A DNA stretch of 64,000 bases from an uncultured Paracoccaceae bacterium. GTDB taxonomy: Bacteria > Pseudomonadota > Alphaproteobacteria > Rhodobacterales > Rhodobacteraceae. Within the stretch, counting starts at the first letter, position 1; the number at the start of each line of letters is the position of its first letter. Location: positions 1 through 64,000 of the forward strand of contig CANMAI010000001.1 of NCBI GenBank assembly GCA_947495795.1, in the 5' to 3' direction. Below the pieces are notes generated by a model that ran no database searches, was not told where the DNA came from, and was given only the letters and a program-made list of their open reading frames with translations. The position numbers and the translations under genes were made by a program. Shown here in pieces: positions 44,501-52,969 of the stretch.

Positions 44501-45100
44501 ATCCAGGATTTCTCCCGCCTTTTCGGACCTCAGGGCCTGATTGATCAGTTCTTCGCCCAGAACCTTGCGAAATATGTGGATACGCGCACGCGGCCCTGGT
44601 CCTGGAAAACGCTCAATGATGCGGATCTCGGCATCTCTCTGAAGGTGTTGGAAGAGATGCAGAAAGCTTCCGAGATTCGCGATGCCTTCTTTTCCGGAGG
44701 TGCCGCGCCCAATATCGCCTTCCAGATGACGCCAGAGGCGCTGGACCCAAAAGCCCTCGCTGTCGTGCTGGAAATTGATGGCCAACAGGTGGGCTTCAAC
44801 CATCGTACCGGCCAACCAGAGCCCAAGGCGATCACATGGCCCGGCCCCGTTGGTCTTGCCAAGGTGACAATTGCCCCGAGCGTGGATAATCGTGAGAACG
44901 GCCTTTTGCGCGATGGGCCATGGGGCTGGTTCCGGCTTCTCGATAGTGCAGAAGTGCGCAAGACGAATGCATCGGACAGAAGCCGCGTGATCTTCAACAT
45001 CGGTGGGCGCATCGCCATCTTCCGCATGCAATCAGGCTCGGTGCTCAATCCCTTCACGCTCCCTGCGCTGTCCACCTTCAACTGCCCTAAATCCTTCTGA
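41540..45100 (+). CDS. tssM: T6SS inner-membrane protein TssM (IcmF)
   Basis: TssM spans the envelope and forms the trans-envelope channel with TssL. The 1186-aa protein has two N-terminal membrane helices (about 12-35 and 52-70), a cytoplasmic NTPase-like domain with Walker A GPPGAGKTT (132-140), and a third helix near 450 (AAAIAAGILVTAGCGFVWA). A large periplasmic part has the IcmF-related and C-terminal DUF1215-type regions. Length is normal. It overlaps tssL (ATGA) and tagF (TGATG). Confidence 0.95.
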   Translation: MKVLSATWRILTSAISIILIVTILLGLAVWFFGPLLGLGESRPFDSALSRAVTISVLGLTAILTIALILWRGAKRDKDMAEDIVASVDSSDEIVTAELGDLRAKLRTAIGQLRKSKRGGAHLYELPWYMMIGPPGAGKTTAIINSGLHFPLAEEMGKTAIGGVGGTRNCDWWFTEEAVLLDTAGRYTTQESDREADKGAWLGFLALLKKYRPRQPINGAIVAISLSDLALQDVNTQKAHAQAVRLRLQELREKLGVRFPVYVLFTKADLIAGFSEFFEPLGKEERQQVWGFTLPVEQQSAETGVLARFDAEYSGLLGQLNAQSLQRIQGETDPQRRALIAGFPLQVATVRQIASDFLTEVFQSSRYDDTQFVRGVYFTSGTQEGTPIDRLMMGMARTFGIGRQAIGSGQGSGRSFFLTNLFSKVMFPEAGLVSADDKVERRYRWTRAAAIAAGILVTAGCGFVWARSYLGNQQLVAEASTRIEDYRTLSSSIPGNPIADSNLPAVVPALNTLRDLPGNPAMGDAPVPASLAYGLYQGGQIGNQAAQTYRTALNTHLLPRLLLRLEEQMQGNINNPEFLYEALKIYLMLGLQGPMNRDLITEWMAIDWELTYPGQEELRAHLAAHLDEMLAQRMQQIDLNGPLVEQVQALLSELPLAERVYSGIINSPAAKALPTWRLTDIGGPAVSRALSRSSGKPLSEGIEGIFTHTGFHDVFLAEALSVAERVQRESWVLGPRGEAEQTEAALLTMSRDVLSLYYTEYVERYETLLADVDIIPLADLRQAVEVTNVLSGPTSPIANILTAVAEEVRLSEEPESLADAVPDGAGGTAASIAAARATGSNAALLRALSNASGSGAQATPEEKPEAYVEQRFAWLTELVERPDGQASQLDGIIASLAEVYRELNKISLAGGGDPGENSALFRFRAATSRLDGPLQRWSTQITSGSSDITADGARAQINARWQSQVLPFCTQALENRYPFNRRATADVAIQDFSRLFGPQGLIDQFFAQNLAKYVDTRTRPWSWKTLNDADLGISLKVLEEMQKASEIRDAFFSGGAAPNIAFQMTPEALDPKALAVVLEIDGQQVGFNHRTGQPEPKAITWPGPVGLAKVTIAPSVDNRENGLLRDGPWGWFRLLDSAEVRKTNASDRSRVIFNIGGRIAIFRMQSGSVLNPFTLPALSTFNCPKSF

Positions 45101-45780
45101 TGCCGGAACTTTACGGCGCCTATGGCAAGATCCCGGCTCTGGGTGATTTCTTCAGGATCAACCTGCCGCCCGGCTTCATCCAACCGTGGGATGAATGGCT
45201 GCAATCGGGTCTCCTCAGCGCGCGTAAGACCTTGGGAGATCGTTGGGATATATGCTTTAACACTGCCCCTATCTGGCGCTTCACGGCGAGCGCAAACCTT
45301 GCCGGAGACTTTCCCGTTTTCGGTGTGATGATGTGCTCTGTTGATCGTGTTGGCAGGCAATTTCCGCTCACCCTGGCATGTCCGTTACCGGAGGGGAGTT
45401 GCCCGGTTCAAGCGCATCTCTCCGGCCTTCCGCAATTTGAGGCGCTGGAAGCCATCGCGCTTGATGCGTTAGACGATGACATGACGCGCGATGCTTTGGC
45501 AGAACGGCTGAGCGCAGTGCCGGAATTGGCGTCTTTGGAACACTCGAAAATCGTAAAAACGAGCACAGGTATCTGGATCACTTCAGACACCGAAACAAAC
45601 ATGCGAGACACGCTTGCGGCATCCTATCTTAAATCGCAGTATCAACCTGTGAGTGTTTGGAGTGTGCAAGTGAACGAAACGGAACGTCTTCTTTGTCGGG
45701 AAGGCCTGCCACCGGCAGAGCAGATGCATGAGTTCTTCGATCCCGCGTTTCTCCCTGGAGATGAGGGTGAAGACGGATGA
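45100..45780 (+). CDS. tagF: T6SS-associated protein TagF
   Basis: TagF is a post-translational repressor of T6SS assembly in Pseudomonas and Agrobacterium, thought to act through Fha. The 226-aa protein has the DUF2094 signature: ELYGAYGKIPALGDFFRINL, FIQPWDEWLQSGLLSAR, FGVMMCSVDRVGRQFPLTLA and TGIWITSDTE. In Agrobacterium TagF is fused to PppA. Here they are separate genes overlapping by ATGA. Confidence 0.92.
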   Translation: MPELYGAYGKIPALGDFFRINLPPGFIQPWDEWLQSGLLSARKTLGDRWDICFNTAPIWRFTASANLAGDFPVFGVMMCSVDRVGRQFPLTLACPLPEGSCPVQAHLSGLPQFEALEAIALDALDDDMTRDALAERLSAVPELASLEHSKIVKTSTGIWITSDTETNMRDTLAASYLKSQYQPVSVWSVQVNETERLLCREGLPPAEQMHEFFDPAFLPGDEGEDG

Positions 45781-46490
45781 GCATGTTTCAGTTCAGCGCG
45801 GCCACGCATGTAGGCCGTGTGCGGCGGATTAACGAAGACAGTATCCTGAGCTTGCCCGAGCAACGCATTTGGCTCGTTTCGGATGGAATGGGCGGTCATT
45901 CCTCCGGCGATTTTGCAAGCCAGACAATCGTGGAAGCCGTGGCAACGCTGCCTGCGGATCTGCCCCCGGGCGATATGATGCGCGCCGTGCGCGAGGCGAT
46001 CCATAACGCACACAGGATCATCCTTCAGGCGGCGGAGGATCGCGGTGTTTCAACCATTGGTGCCACTGTAGTCGCATTGATGCTCACAGACAGCCATTTC
46101 GTGGCATTCTGGGCGGGGGACAGCAGGCTCTACCGTCTCCGAAACGGAGAAATAGAACTGCTTACGACGGATCATTCCGTTGTGGCCGATCTGGTGCTTG
46201 CAGGGCAAATGACATGGGATGAGGCGGAACTTCACCCAAGCTCAAACGCGATAACGCGCGCTGTCGGCGTCGGCGAAGAGCTTGAGTTGGACAAGATCCG
46301 TGGCGAGGTTCTCGAAGGCGATCGGTTCCTTCTCTGCACGGATGGGCTGAACAAGTACACGACAATGAAAATGCTTGAAGACGCGACAACCGAGGCCCCT
46401 ATAGCAACCGTCGCGGACAGCCTCCTTCAGATCGCCCTCGATGCCGGCGGCGCCGACAATATTTCTCTTATTGTTGTAGACGTCGCCTGA
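45777..46490 (+). CDS. pppA: PP2C-type phosphatase PppA
   Basis: This 237-aa PP2C serine/threonine phosphatase reverses PpkA-dependent phosphorylation. Metal-binding motifs are visible: VRRINEDSILSL, LVSDGMGGHSSGDFASQ, VAFWAGDSRLYRLRNGE, LLCTDGLNKY and GGADNISLIVVDVA. It has no membrane segment. It is the last gene of the plus-strand T6SS run and converges on ppkA with a 4-bp gap. Confidence 0.94.
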   Translation: MSMFQFSAATHVGRVRRINEDSILSLPEQRIWLVSDGMGGHSSGDFASQTIVEAVATLPADLPPGDMMRAVREAIHNAHRIILQAAEDRGVSTIGATVVALMLTDSHFVAFWAGDSRLYRLRNGEIELLTTDHSVVADLVLAGQMTWDEAELHPSSNAITRAVGVGEELELDKIRGEVLEGDRFLLCTDGLNKYTTMKMLEDATTEAPIATVADSLLQIALDAGGADNISLIVVDVA

Positions 46491-46494
46491 ACCC

Positions 46495-48783
46495 TCAGGG
46501 GCGGGTGGTAATAAGCAATCGGCTGTCCAGTGTCTTGATTGCGGCACCAGCCTCTGCCGCCTCCAGAGCATCCGCAAACGCATCCACCGGTTCGGCCGCC
46601 GGGCGGTTCGTAGGAAATACTGGCTCGGACGAGAGGAAAACGACCAGTCTGCCTGTGCCAAGCGCGCTGTCATCCACCACAAAGGCGATGCGATCAGGCG
46701 TGGTGGCATCCTCTACGGGGTAGGTAAGCCGCAGAGGAACCGGCCCTGCAATGCCGTTTCTAAGGCTGGCAACGGAATTGTCGGAGCGCCTTTCATTCGG
46801 CAGGAGATGGTACACACTCCCCGTCACATCAATGATCGAAGCCCAAAGGTAACCATCGGTAATCTGCGCCGGAAGTATGATATCCATCACCGGATTTTCA
46901 CCCACGAAATAGGTGTTTTCCGTATTGCGATCATCCTTGCCGCCGTAGCGATACACGATCTCGATACCCGCCGAAGGAACATTGGGAAGGCTCTGATCTA
47001 TCCGGCAGAGGCTGGTGCTGAGTATACTGGTTTGCACGCGCACGGGCCGCGCGCCCGCAACCCCTTGAAGTGAAGCTGCCAATTCATCCCGCCGCGCCGC
47101 GCTGGACATTGTACCAGCCACCACAATGTCAGCGCCCTCTCCGTACCCCAGCGCGGGTGATTGTGGCAGGAACAGCGGTCCGCAATCCGCAAACCTGTCT
47201 ATCACCGCCTGAACGGACGCGCGGGGAAGCACATCTCCGGTAATCTCGATCTGGGCAGATCCGACAAGCCCATCGGCCATCTCGCCGGTACTGAAGGCAG
47301 CCTCTATTCGCTCTGCCAGCTTCGGATCGGATGTCTTGCCTGTCACCCTTGCAAGATTTCCACTGGCGATGAAGCGCCATTCCGTCAGTTCACTTACCGC
47401 CTGAATGAGAGAGACCATTTCATCACCCCAACCATCGATCAGATCGCCCGAGGCCAATTCGATGGCCGCAACACCATCCTTCTCTTCCACGATATCCATC
47501 AAGGCATCCCGGATCCGCACTGAAGGCGCGTTTCCGATAAGCCGTGTTACCTGCCCCTGCTTGTGCTCTCCGATAAGGGTATATGGGTCAGCGGGAGGAT
47601 AGTTCTCGTCTTCCGACGTTACAGGGGCGGGTTCGGCAGGCTCAGCAACCGCTCTCTCTGGCGCGGCAGGCGGTGGAACCTCAGGCTCTGCACTTGCGAC
47701 GGTTTCTTCGGGTGGTAATTGGGGGCGCGCCGTTTCAACCGGCTCTTCACCACTGAGAGCGCCGGAGAGATAAAGGCCACCCGCCCCGCCTGCTACGACC
47801 AGAAGAACCAGCGCAATCACAAGCCCTTTGCCGCCCTTCTCTTTTTGCGGTTTTGCCGAAATTTCGGGTGCGGCTTCCGGAATGCCCACAAGGGATGCAG
47901 GATCAGCCGATGGCCGGGGAACCACACTGATCGGTCGCGCACCAATCACAGTCTGCTGATAGCCGGGGTCAATCTCATCCAACAGATCGTTGACAGACTG
48001 GAAGCGATCATCCGGGTTTGGCTGGGTCATCCTGTCGATCAGGGATTTCAGCGGTTCCGGCACGCCTTCCGTGTCCAATGGCTCGCCCTTCTTGGCAATC
48101 ACCTCCATCGGGTTGCGCCCCACATTCGGCGTCTCCCCCCGAAAGGTTGCGAGCAAAAGCGCACCAAGCGCATAGATATCGGAGCGTGCATCCGACGTTC
48201 CGTTCAGTTGCTCAGGTGCTGCATAAGCATACTTCCCGGCAAACTCGTTGCCCACAATCGTGCCGGCACCGGGATTGCTGTCCTTTGCGATGCCAAAATC
48301 GATGATCACGGCTTCGGTGGGTTTGTCGTCCCGCAGGATGATGTTGTCGGGTGAAAGATCGCGGTGAACGATATTGCGCGCGTGTGCTGCATAAAGCCCA
48401 TCTGCGATACGCGCCCCGATGATCATCAGGTCTTCCGCAGGCAGCCCGCCGCTGCGAAGCTTTTCGTCAAGGCCCGGTCCATCCACAAAGTCCATCACCA
48501 GATAGACATGACCATCGACGGTGCGGTGATTTTCCGAATAGCGCACAATGGCATCGTGCCGGATTTCGCGAATTTCCTCTTCCCGCTTCATCAGAAGAAG
48601 GTAATCCTCGTTGCCCGAGAACTCGGATTTCAGAACCTTGATCGCCACAACGCGATTGGAAATTTCACTGCGGGCCCGGTATACTTCCGATGTGCCACCA
48701 CGGCCGAGAATGCCTTCTACCCGGTAAGTGTTGTTCAGAAGCGTATGGGGCTGAAACGTGTCGCTCGGTCGGTTCTCAATCAT
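46495..48783 (-). CDS. ppkA: T6SS serine/threonine kinase PpkA (membrane, periplasmic sensor)
   Basis: In this 762-aa protein, the cytoplasmic kinase domain spans residues about 20-280: GRGGTSEVY loop, Lys49 in VVAIKVLK, HRDLSPDNI with catalytic Asp142, and IDFGIAK with Asp162. A single membrane helix lies near 320-343 (LVIALVLLVVAGGAGGLYL), followed by a Pro/Glu-rich stretch and about 350 periplasmic residues. The last 150 (YLWASIIDVTGSVYHLLPNE, TGRLVVFLSSEPVFP) recall DUF4384-type domains. It starts the threonine-phosphorylation pathway acting on TagH. It lies on the opposite strand from the rest. Confidence 0.92.
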   Translation of the reverse strand: MIENRPSDTFQPHTLLNNTYRVEGILGRGGTSEVYRARSEISNRVVAIKVLKSEFSGNEDYLLLMKREEEIREIRHDAIVRYSENHRTVDGHVYLVMDFVDGPGLDEKLRSGGLPAEDLMIIGARIADGLYAAHARNIVHRDLSPDNIILRDDKPTEAVIIDFGIAKDSNPGAGTIVGNEFAGKYAYAAPEQLNGTSDARSDIYALGALLLATFRGETPNVGRNPMEVIAKKGEPLDTEGVPEPLKSLIDRMTQPNPDDRFQSVNDLLDEIDPGYQQTVIGARPISVVPRPSADPASLVGIPEAAPEISAKPQKEKGGKGLVIALVLLVVAGGAGGLYLSGALSGEEPVETARPQLPPEETVASAEPEVPPPAAPERAVAEPAEPAPVTSEDENYPPADPYTLIGEHKQGQVTRLIGNAPSVRIRDALMDIVEEKDGVAAIELASGDLIDGWGDEMVSLIQAVSELTEWRFIASGNLARVTGKTSDPKLAERIEAAFSTGEMADGLVGSAQIEITGDVLPRASVQAVIDRFADCGPLFLPQSPALGYGEGADIVVAGTMSSAARRDELAASLQGVAGARPVRVQTSILSTSLCRIDQSLPNVPSAGIEIVYRYGGKDDRNTENTYFVGENPVMDIILPAQITDGYLWASIIDVTGSVYHLLPNERRSDNSVASLRNGIAGPVPLRLTYPVEDATTPDRIAFVVDDSALGTGRLVVFLSSEPVFPTNRPAAEPVDAFADALEAAEAGAAIKTLDSRLLITTRP

Positions 48784-49059
48784 TGTCGGCGCGGTCCGTC
48801 AGAACAAACATTGAGGAAGCGCTGGGCCGGTTTGAACCACCACCGACCGTTTTAAAAGAAAATCTCCTGCTCGCGCTCATTTCAGCCGTGCCTTACCCGC
48901 AAATTTGTAACCAAAACCCTATACGAGCTTACCCATTAGAACAACTTTAATGCATTGCGCTCAAGGCTTTCAGATACTGCTTAAAGTTCACCCTGAACAC
49001 GGATACAAGAGGAACAGTTGGTGCCGGTGTGAGTGGGCGGCCAGAATGGAAGGAAATCG

Positions 49060-49908
49060 ATGCGTGTTCTGCCCGCTGCCCTTATTGCCGTAGCCATTCT
49101 TCTTGTACCCGTTCTCTGGTTTGCTCTGCCCCGCCTGCTCCCCCCTTCCGGAGAAGAAGAAGCCTTTGGCGGCCCTTCGGTGGATAGCGGCGCGCGGATA
49201 GAGATCGAGAACCTTCGGCAGCAAATCGAGGCAATGCAGGAAAGGATGACAGCGCTTGAAAAGCGGCCTGCGGCTCCCTCGCCCTCCACCTTTGCCCCTC
49301 CCGCAGCAACAGGCCCCACGCCCGGCGCAATCCTTCCCGGCGATGGGGTGAATGCCATCATCGATGCTTATGCACAGGTGGTGCTGATCGCGAACCGGCG
49401 AAACGTGAACAAGGGCATCACAGTGGCGGGCCCCCGCTATCTTGCCAGCACGCTCGGCCGCCCACGAGAGACGCTGAGCGATACCTGCGAGCCGATGACG
49501 CATCCTGAGCTGAAGGCAAAGCTCGTTGTCGCCGATGTCGGCCCGATCAAGGTGCGCATGCTGGAACCGGCTGTCGAGTCTCTCCGCCGCGTTTTCGAGC
49601 GAGTGAAGGACAGCGATCCCGATCTTCACGCCCGGATCAACACGGCTGGCTCGCTCTGCGTGCGCCGGATCAGGGGCAGCCAGAGCGCACTTTCCAGCCA
49701 TTCCTTTGGCCTTGCCGTCGATCTCAATATCGATGGCAAGCTCGATACACTGGGCGACGGCAACACGCAGCTGGGCCTGACAATTCTGGCGGATTTCTTC
49801 AAAAGCGAGGGTTGGATCTGGGGTGCAGGTTTCACGCGGGAAGACAGCATGCACTTTGAAGTCAGCAAGGAGCAGGTGACGAAATGGCGGGCTGAGGGCA
49901 AGCTCTGA
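49060..49908 (+). CDS. Membrane-anchored M15-type (VanY-like) peptidase
   Basis: The 282-aa protein has an N-terminal membrane helix (residues 4-27, AALIAVAILLVPVLWFALP), a coiled coil (IENLRQQIEAMQERMTALEK) and a Pro-rich spacer. The C-terminal domain carries M15 zinc ligands: His214 and Asp221 in SSHSFGLAVDLN, and His265 in SMHFEV. Such enzymes cut peptidoglycan stem peptides (D,D- or L,D-). GGAAGGA precedes ATG 49060. It is divergent from ppkA, so a role in opening the wall for the T6SS is plausible; effector use is less likely with a membrane anchor. Confidence 0.82.
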   Translation: MRVLPAALIAVAILLVPVLWFALPRLLPPSGEEEAFGGPSVDSGARIEIENLRQQIEAMQERMTALEKRPAAPSPSTFAPPAATGPTPGAILPGDGVNAIIDAYAQVVLIANRRNVNKGITVAGPRYLASTLGRPRETLSDTCEPMTHPELKAKLVVADVGPIKVRMLEPAVESLRRVFERVKDSDPDLHARINTAGSLCVRRIRGSQSALSSHSFGLAVDLNIDGKLDTLGDGNTQLGLTILADFFKSEGWIWGAGFTREDSMHFEVSKEQVTKWRAEGKL

Positions 49909-49977
49909 TACCCCCCTGTTTCAACTGCACTTACACCCGAGAGCGCTTCCAAAAGCACCTGATGTGGAACGCCGCGC

Positions 49978-50083
49978 AGCTTTTGTCCAATGAGACAAAT
50001 TTTCCCAATCAGACAGAGCTGGCCCGTCAATCAGTCTTGATTTAAACGTCAAGCATTGCTGATCCAATGGCGGCAGTGCGGGA
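49978..50083. repeat. Dispersed intergenic repeat, copy B (partner at 19020-19109)
   Basis: It holds the same CCCAATCAGACAGAGCTGG (50006-50024) and CCAATGGCGGCAGTGCGGGA (50064-50083) at nearly the same spacing as copy A. Copy B has an extra GACAAATTTT-like insertion before the identical block. It lies in the gap between the M15 peptidase gene and ridA. Confidence 0.7.
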
Positions 50084-50137
50084 GGGCAAAGCAGTCATTG
50101 GACTGAACGTTCCGATGACTGCTCTAAGGCTATTCTT

Positions 50138-50533
50138 CTAAGCCGCCGCAGTTGCCTCGATTTCAAAAAGCAGCCCCGGGATAGCCAGTCGGGTCACACC
50201 CAGAAGCGTCATCGGCGGTCTGCTTTGATGGGGGCCAAACCGCATCGCCATCAGATCGAAATTCTTCAACGCTTCATCCACATCCGTCGCATAGACGCCA
50301 AGACGTATCACACTGCCTAGGTCCATACCTGCCTTTGTCAGCACAGCCTCCAGATTATCGAGCGCCAGGTTCATCTGGGCACGCATGTTGCCCGGATGCT
50401 GCGGGCTGCCTTCGCCATCCACCGCCGTTTGTCCGGCGCAGATAAGCTGACGTCTCCCGCCTTCGATCACTTCCGCCTGATTGTAGCCCAGCTTCAGCGA
50501 CCAGTCCCATGGGTTTACAGCAGTACGTTCCAT
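50138..50533 (-). CDS. RidA family protein (YjgF/UK114)
   Basis: The 131-aa RidA-type protein may deaminate reactive enamines/imines or act on a pathway-specific intermediate. Visible features are RRQLICAGQTAVDGEGSPQH, the trimer-core helix MRAQMNLALDNLEAVLTKAG, and the C-terminal RPPMTLLGVTRLAIPGLLFE. The usual catalytic Arg region (SRPPMT) is present. I took ATG 50533 because GGAG lies eight bases upstream. An in-frame ATG at 50548 is possible. It is divergent from the WYL regulator, which probably controls it. Confidence 0.87.
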   Translation of the reverse strand: MERTAVNPWDWSLKLGYNQAEVIEGGRRQLICAGQTAVDGEGSPQHPGNMRAQMNLALDNLEAVLTKAGMDLGSVIRLGVYATDVDEALKNFDLMAMRFGPHQSRPPMTLLGVTRLAIPGLLFEIEATAAA

Positions 50534-50621
50534 TGTTCGATTCTCCATGTCTTGTGTTTCTGAAGCCAGTCTAAATGGAAATAGTGCCAAAATTTGTCAC
50601 TATTTGTGCTAGAGTCGCGAT

Positions 50622-51335
50622 ATGAACATTCGACTTAGACATGACGCCATTGTCCGCAGTCTTCGCCGCAACGGCACCACCACTGTGGATCATCTCGCAG
50701 ATGAAGTGGGAGCCTCGCGCCGCACCGTGCTGCGCGACATCAGCGCCCTGCGCGATGAGGGCTTTGTCATTCACTCTGATGTGGGGCGCGGCGGCGGCCT
50801 ACAACTCGACCCGCAATCCGTGCAAACCACAGCGCGGCTGTCAGTGCCAGAGGTCTTTGCGCTCTTGATAAGCGTCGCTGCGATGCGTGCAGCAGGTAAC
50901 TTGCCATTCTCAGGTCTTGCTGACGCGGGGCTCGCGAAGATCGAGAAAGCGCTACCTTCGGATAAGGTGAAAGACCTCCGCGCCTTTCTTGAGTGCCTGT
51001 ACATCGGTCAGCTTTCGCCACTGCAGGATCTTTCGGACATGGGCAAAATGGACCCGGAGCTGTTGCCCGCTTTTGAGATCGCCTTCCTGCAGCGGCAGTA
51101 CATTCGCTTTGACTACAGTGATGCAAAAGGACGCAAAACCCGGCGCGAGGTGGAACCGCAGGCTATGCTGATTTTACCGCCTCTATGGTATTTGGTAGCA
51201 TGGGATCCAACGCGCAAAGATTTCCGACATTTTCGGATGGACAGGATCAACAATTCGGAAGCTATCGCAGGCACAGCTTTCCGTCGCCGCCATGTTCCTT
51301 TCGAAGATGATGTATGCCCGTTCAGCGAACTGTAG
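50622..51335 (+). CDS. YafY-type HTH-WYL transcriptional regulator
   Basis: The 237-aa regulator has an N-terminal HTH_11/DeoR-like helix-turn-helix (GTTTVDHLADEVGASRRTVL, RDISALRDEGFVIHSDVGRG). The C-terminal WYL-type ligand domain is present (IRFDYSDAKGRKTRREVEPQ, LPPLWYLVAWDPTRKDFRHF, RMDRI). It is transcribed away from the ridA-like gene, with 88 bp between the start codons, the common layout of a regulator and its target. Confidence 0.9.
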   Translation: MNIRLRHDAIVRSLRRNGTTTVDHLADEVGASRRTVLRDISALRDEGFVIHSDVGRGGGLQLDPQSVQTTARLSVPEVFALLISVAAMRAAGNLPFSGLADAGLAKIEKALPSDKVKDLRAFLECLYIGQLSPLQDLSDMGKMDPELLPAFEIAFLQRQYIRFDYSDAKGRKTRREVEPQAMLILPPLWYLVAWDPTRKDFRHFRMDRINNSEAIAGTAFRRRHVPFEDDVCPFSEL

Positions 51336-51428
51336 AGTTTCAACTTCGGCTTAAGACATCACGGATCACCTAGTGCATTGAAATCTTTGATTTCAGACAA
51401 CTGTAGGCAACCCAGTTTTAAGGCGCAC
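51336..51428. repeat. Palindromic dispersed element, copy 3 (degenerate)
   Basis: It matches copies 1 and 2 over ATCACCTA-TGC-TTGAAATCTTTG, the TTCAG-CA stretch and an AGTT--AAGGCG right arm, with many substitutions. Like the other copies it lies directly after a gene (the WYL regulator) and in a gap between convergent genes. Just downstream, 51487-51523 resembles 19320-19358. Confidence 0.6.
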
Positions 51429-51598
51429 ACTATAATTCACCAAAATGAACATCTATTTAGGCCGCAACATCGGTCGCAAGCACACCCCGACCCATTTGGG
51501 CCAGTTTATTGGCATGAAAGTCATCTGACGTTCTACACCTGAATCGCCAAAGCCCTGTAACGCCTCCTGCGCTTTTCGGCCTTTGGCGATGATGTATC

Positions 51599-52969
51599 TC
51601 ACAGTAATCTGGAAACGTTCTGGATCAGAGGGATTTCGATCACCGCTTTCAATCCCGGCGCATTGTCGGAGAGCTCCAGACGCCCCCCGTGCATCTCGGC
51701 CACGGCGCGCACAAGGCTCAGCCCCAGTCCCGCCCCTTCTGTCTGACGGCTTTGATCCAGCCGCACAAACCGCTCTGTCACAGCTTCCAGGGAGGCAGGC
51801 TCCACGCCGGGGCCATTATCCGCTACCACAATCCTTGCAAATGCCCCATTCCGCACAACCGAGACGGCAACGGAAGCATCCACCTCACTCGCGTATTTCA
51901 GCGCGTTGTCAATGAGATTGGCCACAGCCTGCGCCAGCAACTGGCGCTCTCCTCTCACAGTCAGCGGCTCTACTTGCAAGCCAAGATCCACGCCCAGATC
52001 CTCCGCTGCGGGTTGGTACAGCTCCACCGTGTCGCGCAAAACCGCATCCAGCTGCACATCTTCAAATTGTGCGGTGCCGCCCGCCTCGGCGCGGGCTATC
52101 TTGAGAAGGTTCTCCAGAATTGCAATTGCAGCATCGACCTCCTCGATCGCCTCACCCATGACGTCCGGGTGCGCATCGGCCGCCAGCTCCAGCCGCGCCC
52201 GAAGCCGTGTGAGCGGCCTGCGAAGATCGTGGCTGATGCTGTCGGTCGCAATCCGCATCCCCTGCATCAGCCGCTCGATCCTGTCCATCAAGGCGTTCAC
52301 ACTGCCGGCCAGCCTGTCGAACTCGTCGCCCGAAGGGCCAATGGGCAACCTGCTTTTGAACTGTCCCGCCGCGATTCTTTCCCCGGCCTCCGCAGCCGCC
52401 GCCACGCGGCGCAAGACCCGCCTGCTGAGGAGAAAACCGGTAACCAGCCCGAAAAGGATCGTCGCCACACCGATCCAGAGCCCGGCTGTCAGGAAGAGTA
52501 TGCGTGTCTGCGCCAGTTCCTCCGCATCGCGGCCCACAAGCAGGCGATAGCCACCGCGCAGCGTGAAGCTCTGGGCAAAGGCACGGCGGCTCACCTCGCC
52601 ATCCTCGCGCACACGTTTCAAGGAAAATTCGAACGCACCACTCTCGGGTGCCACCTCGGGCCAGCTGCGAAGGTTCCCGGTAATCGGCTGCAGGTTCGGC
52701 CCCGCCAGAAGATAGATGGTGCTCGTTCCCGGTTCCATCCGGCTGCGCTGCCGGATGGTGGCGGCCAGCCGGTTCAGCCCACCGGATGCAAACTGCTCGG
52801 ACAATCCCTGAACCTCTGCATCAATCGTCGCGCGCGTCTGCCGTTCCACCACGCCGATGGTGGAAAAATAAAGCACCGTAAGCGCCATGCCCATCGCCAG
52901 CGTGAAAGCGAGTGTATAAAGCGCTGCCTGCCGGAAAACGGAGGTACGCCAAACTCCGTTGGTTCTCAC
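51599..52969 (-). CDS. Sensor histidine kinase
   Basis: In this 456-aa membrane kinase, the first helix lies near residues 13-33 (ALYTLAFTLAMGMALTVLYF) and a periplasmic loop spans about 34-160. The second helix (FLTAGLWIGVATILFGLVTG) precedes a HAMP domain. HisKA has the phospho-acceptor His in SISHDLRRPLTRLRARLE. HATPase motifs are NLIDNALKYA, VVADNGPGVE and EGAGLGLSLVRAV. Its start overlaps the regulator stop (ATGA). The system sits back to back with a DegP-type protease, suggesting envelope-stress sensing. Confidence 0.93.
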   Translation of the reverse strand: MRTNGVWRTSVFRQAALYTLAFTLAMGMALTVLYFSTIGVVERQTRATIDAEVQGLSEQFASGGLNRLAATIRQRSRMEPGTSTIYLLAGPNLQPITGNLRSWPEVAPESGAFEFSLKRVREDGEVSRRAFAQSFTLRGGYRLLVGRDAEELAQTRILFLTAGLWIGVATILFGLVTGFLLSRRVLRRVAAAAEAGERIAAGQFKSRLPIGPSGDEFDRLAGSVNALMDRIERLMQGMRIATDSISHDLRRPLTRLRARLELAADAHPDVMGEAIEEVDAAIAILENLLKIARAEAGGTAQFEDVQLDAVLRDTVELYQPAAEDLGVDLGLQVEPLTVRGERQLLAQAVANLIDNALKYASEVDASVAVSVVRNGAFARIVVADNGPGVEPASLEAVTERFVRLDQSRQTEGAGLGLSLVRAVAEMHGGRLELSDNAPGLKAVIEIPLIQNVSRLL

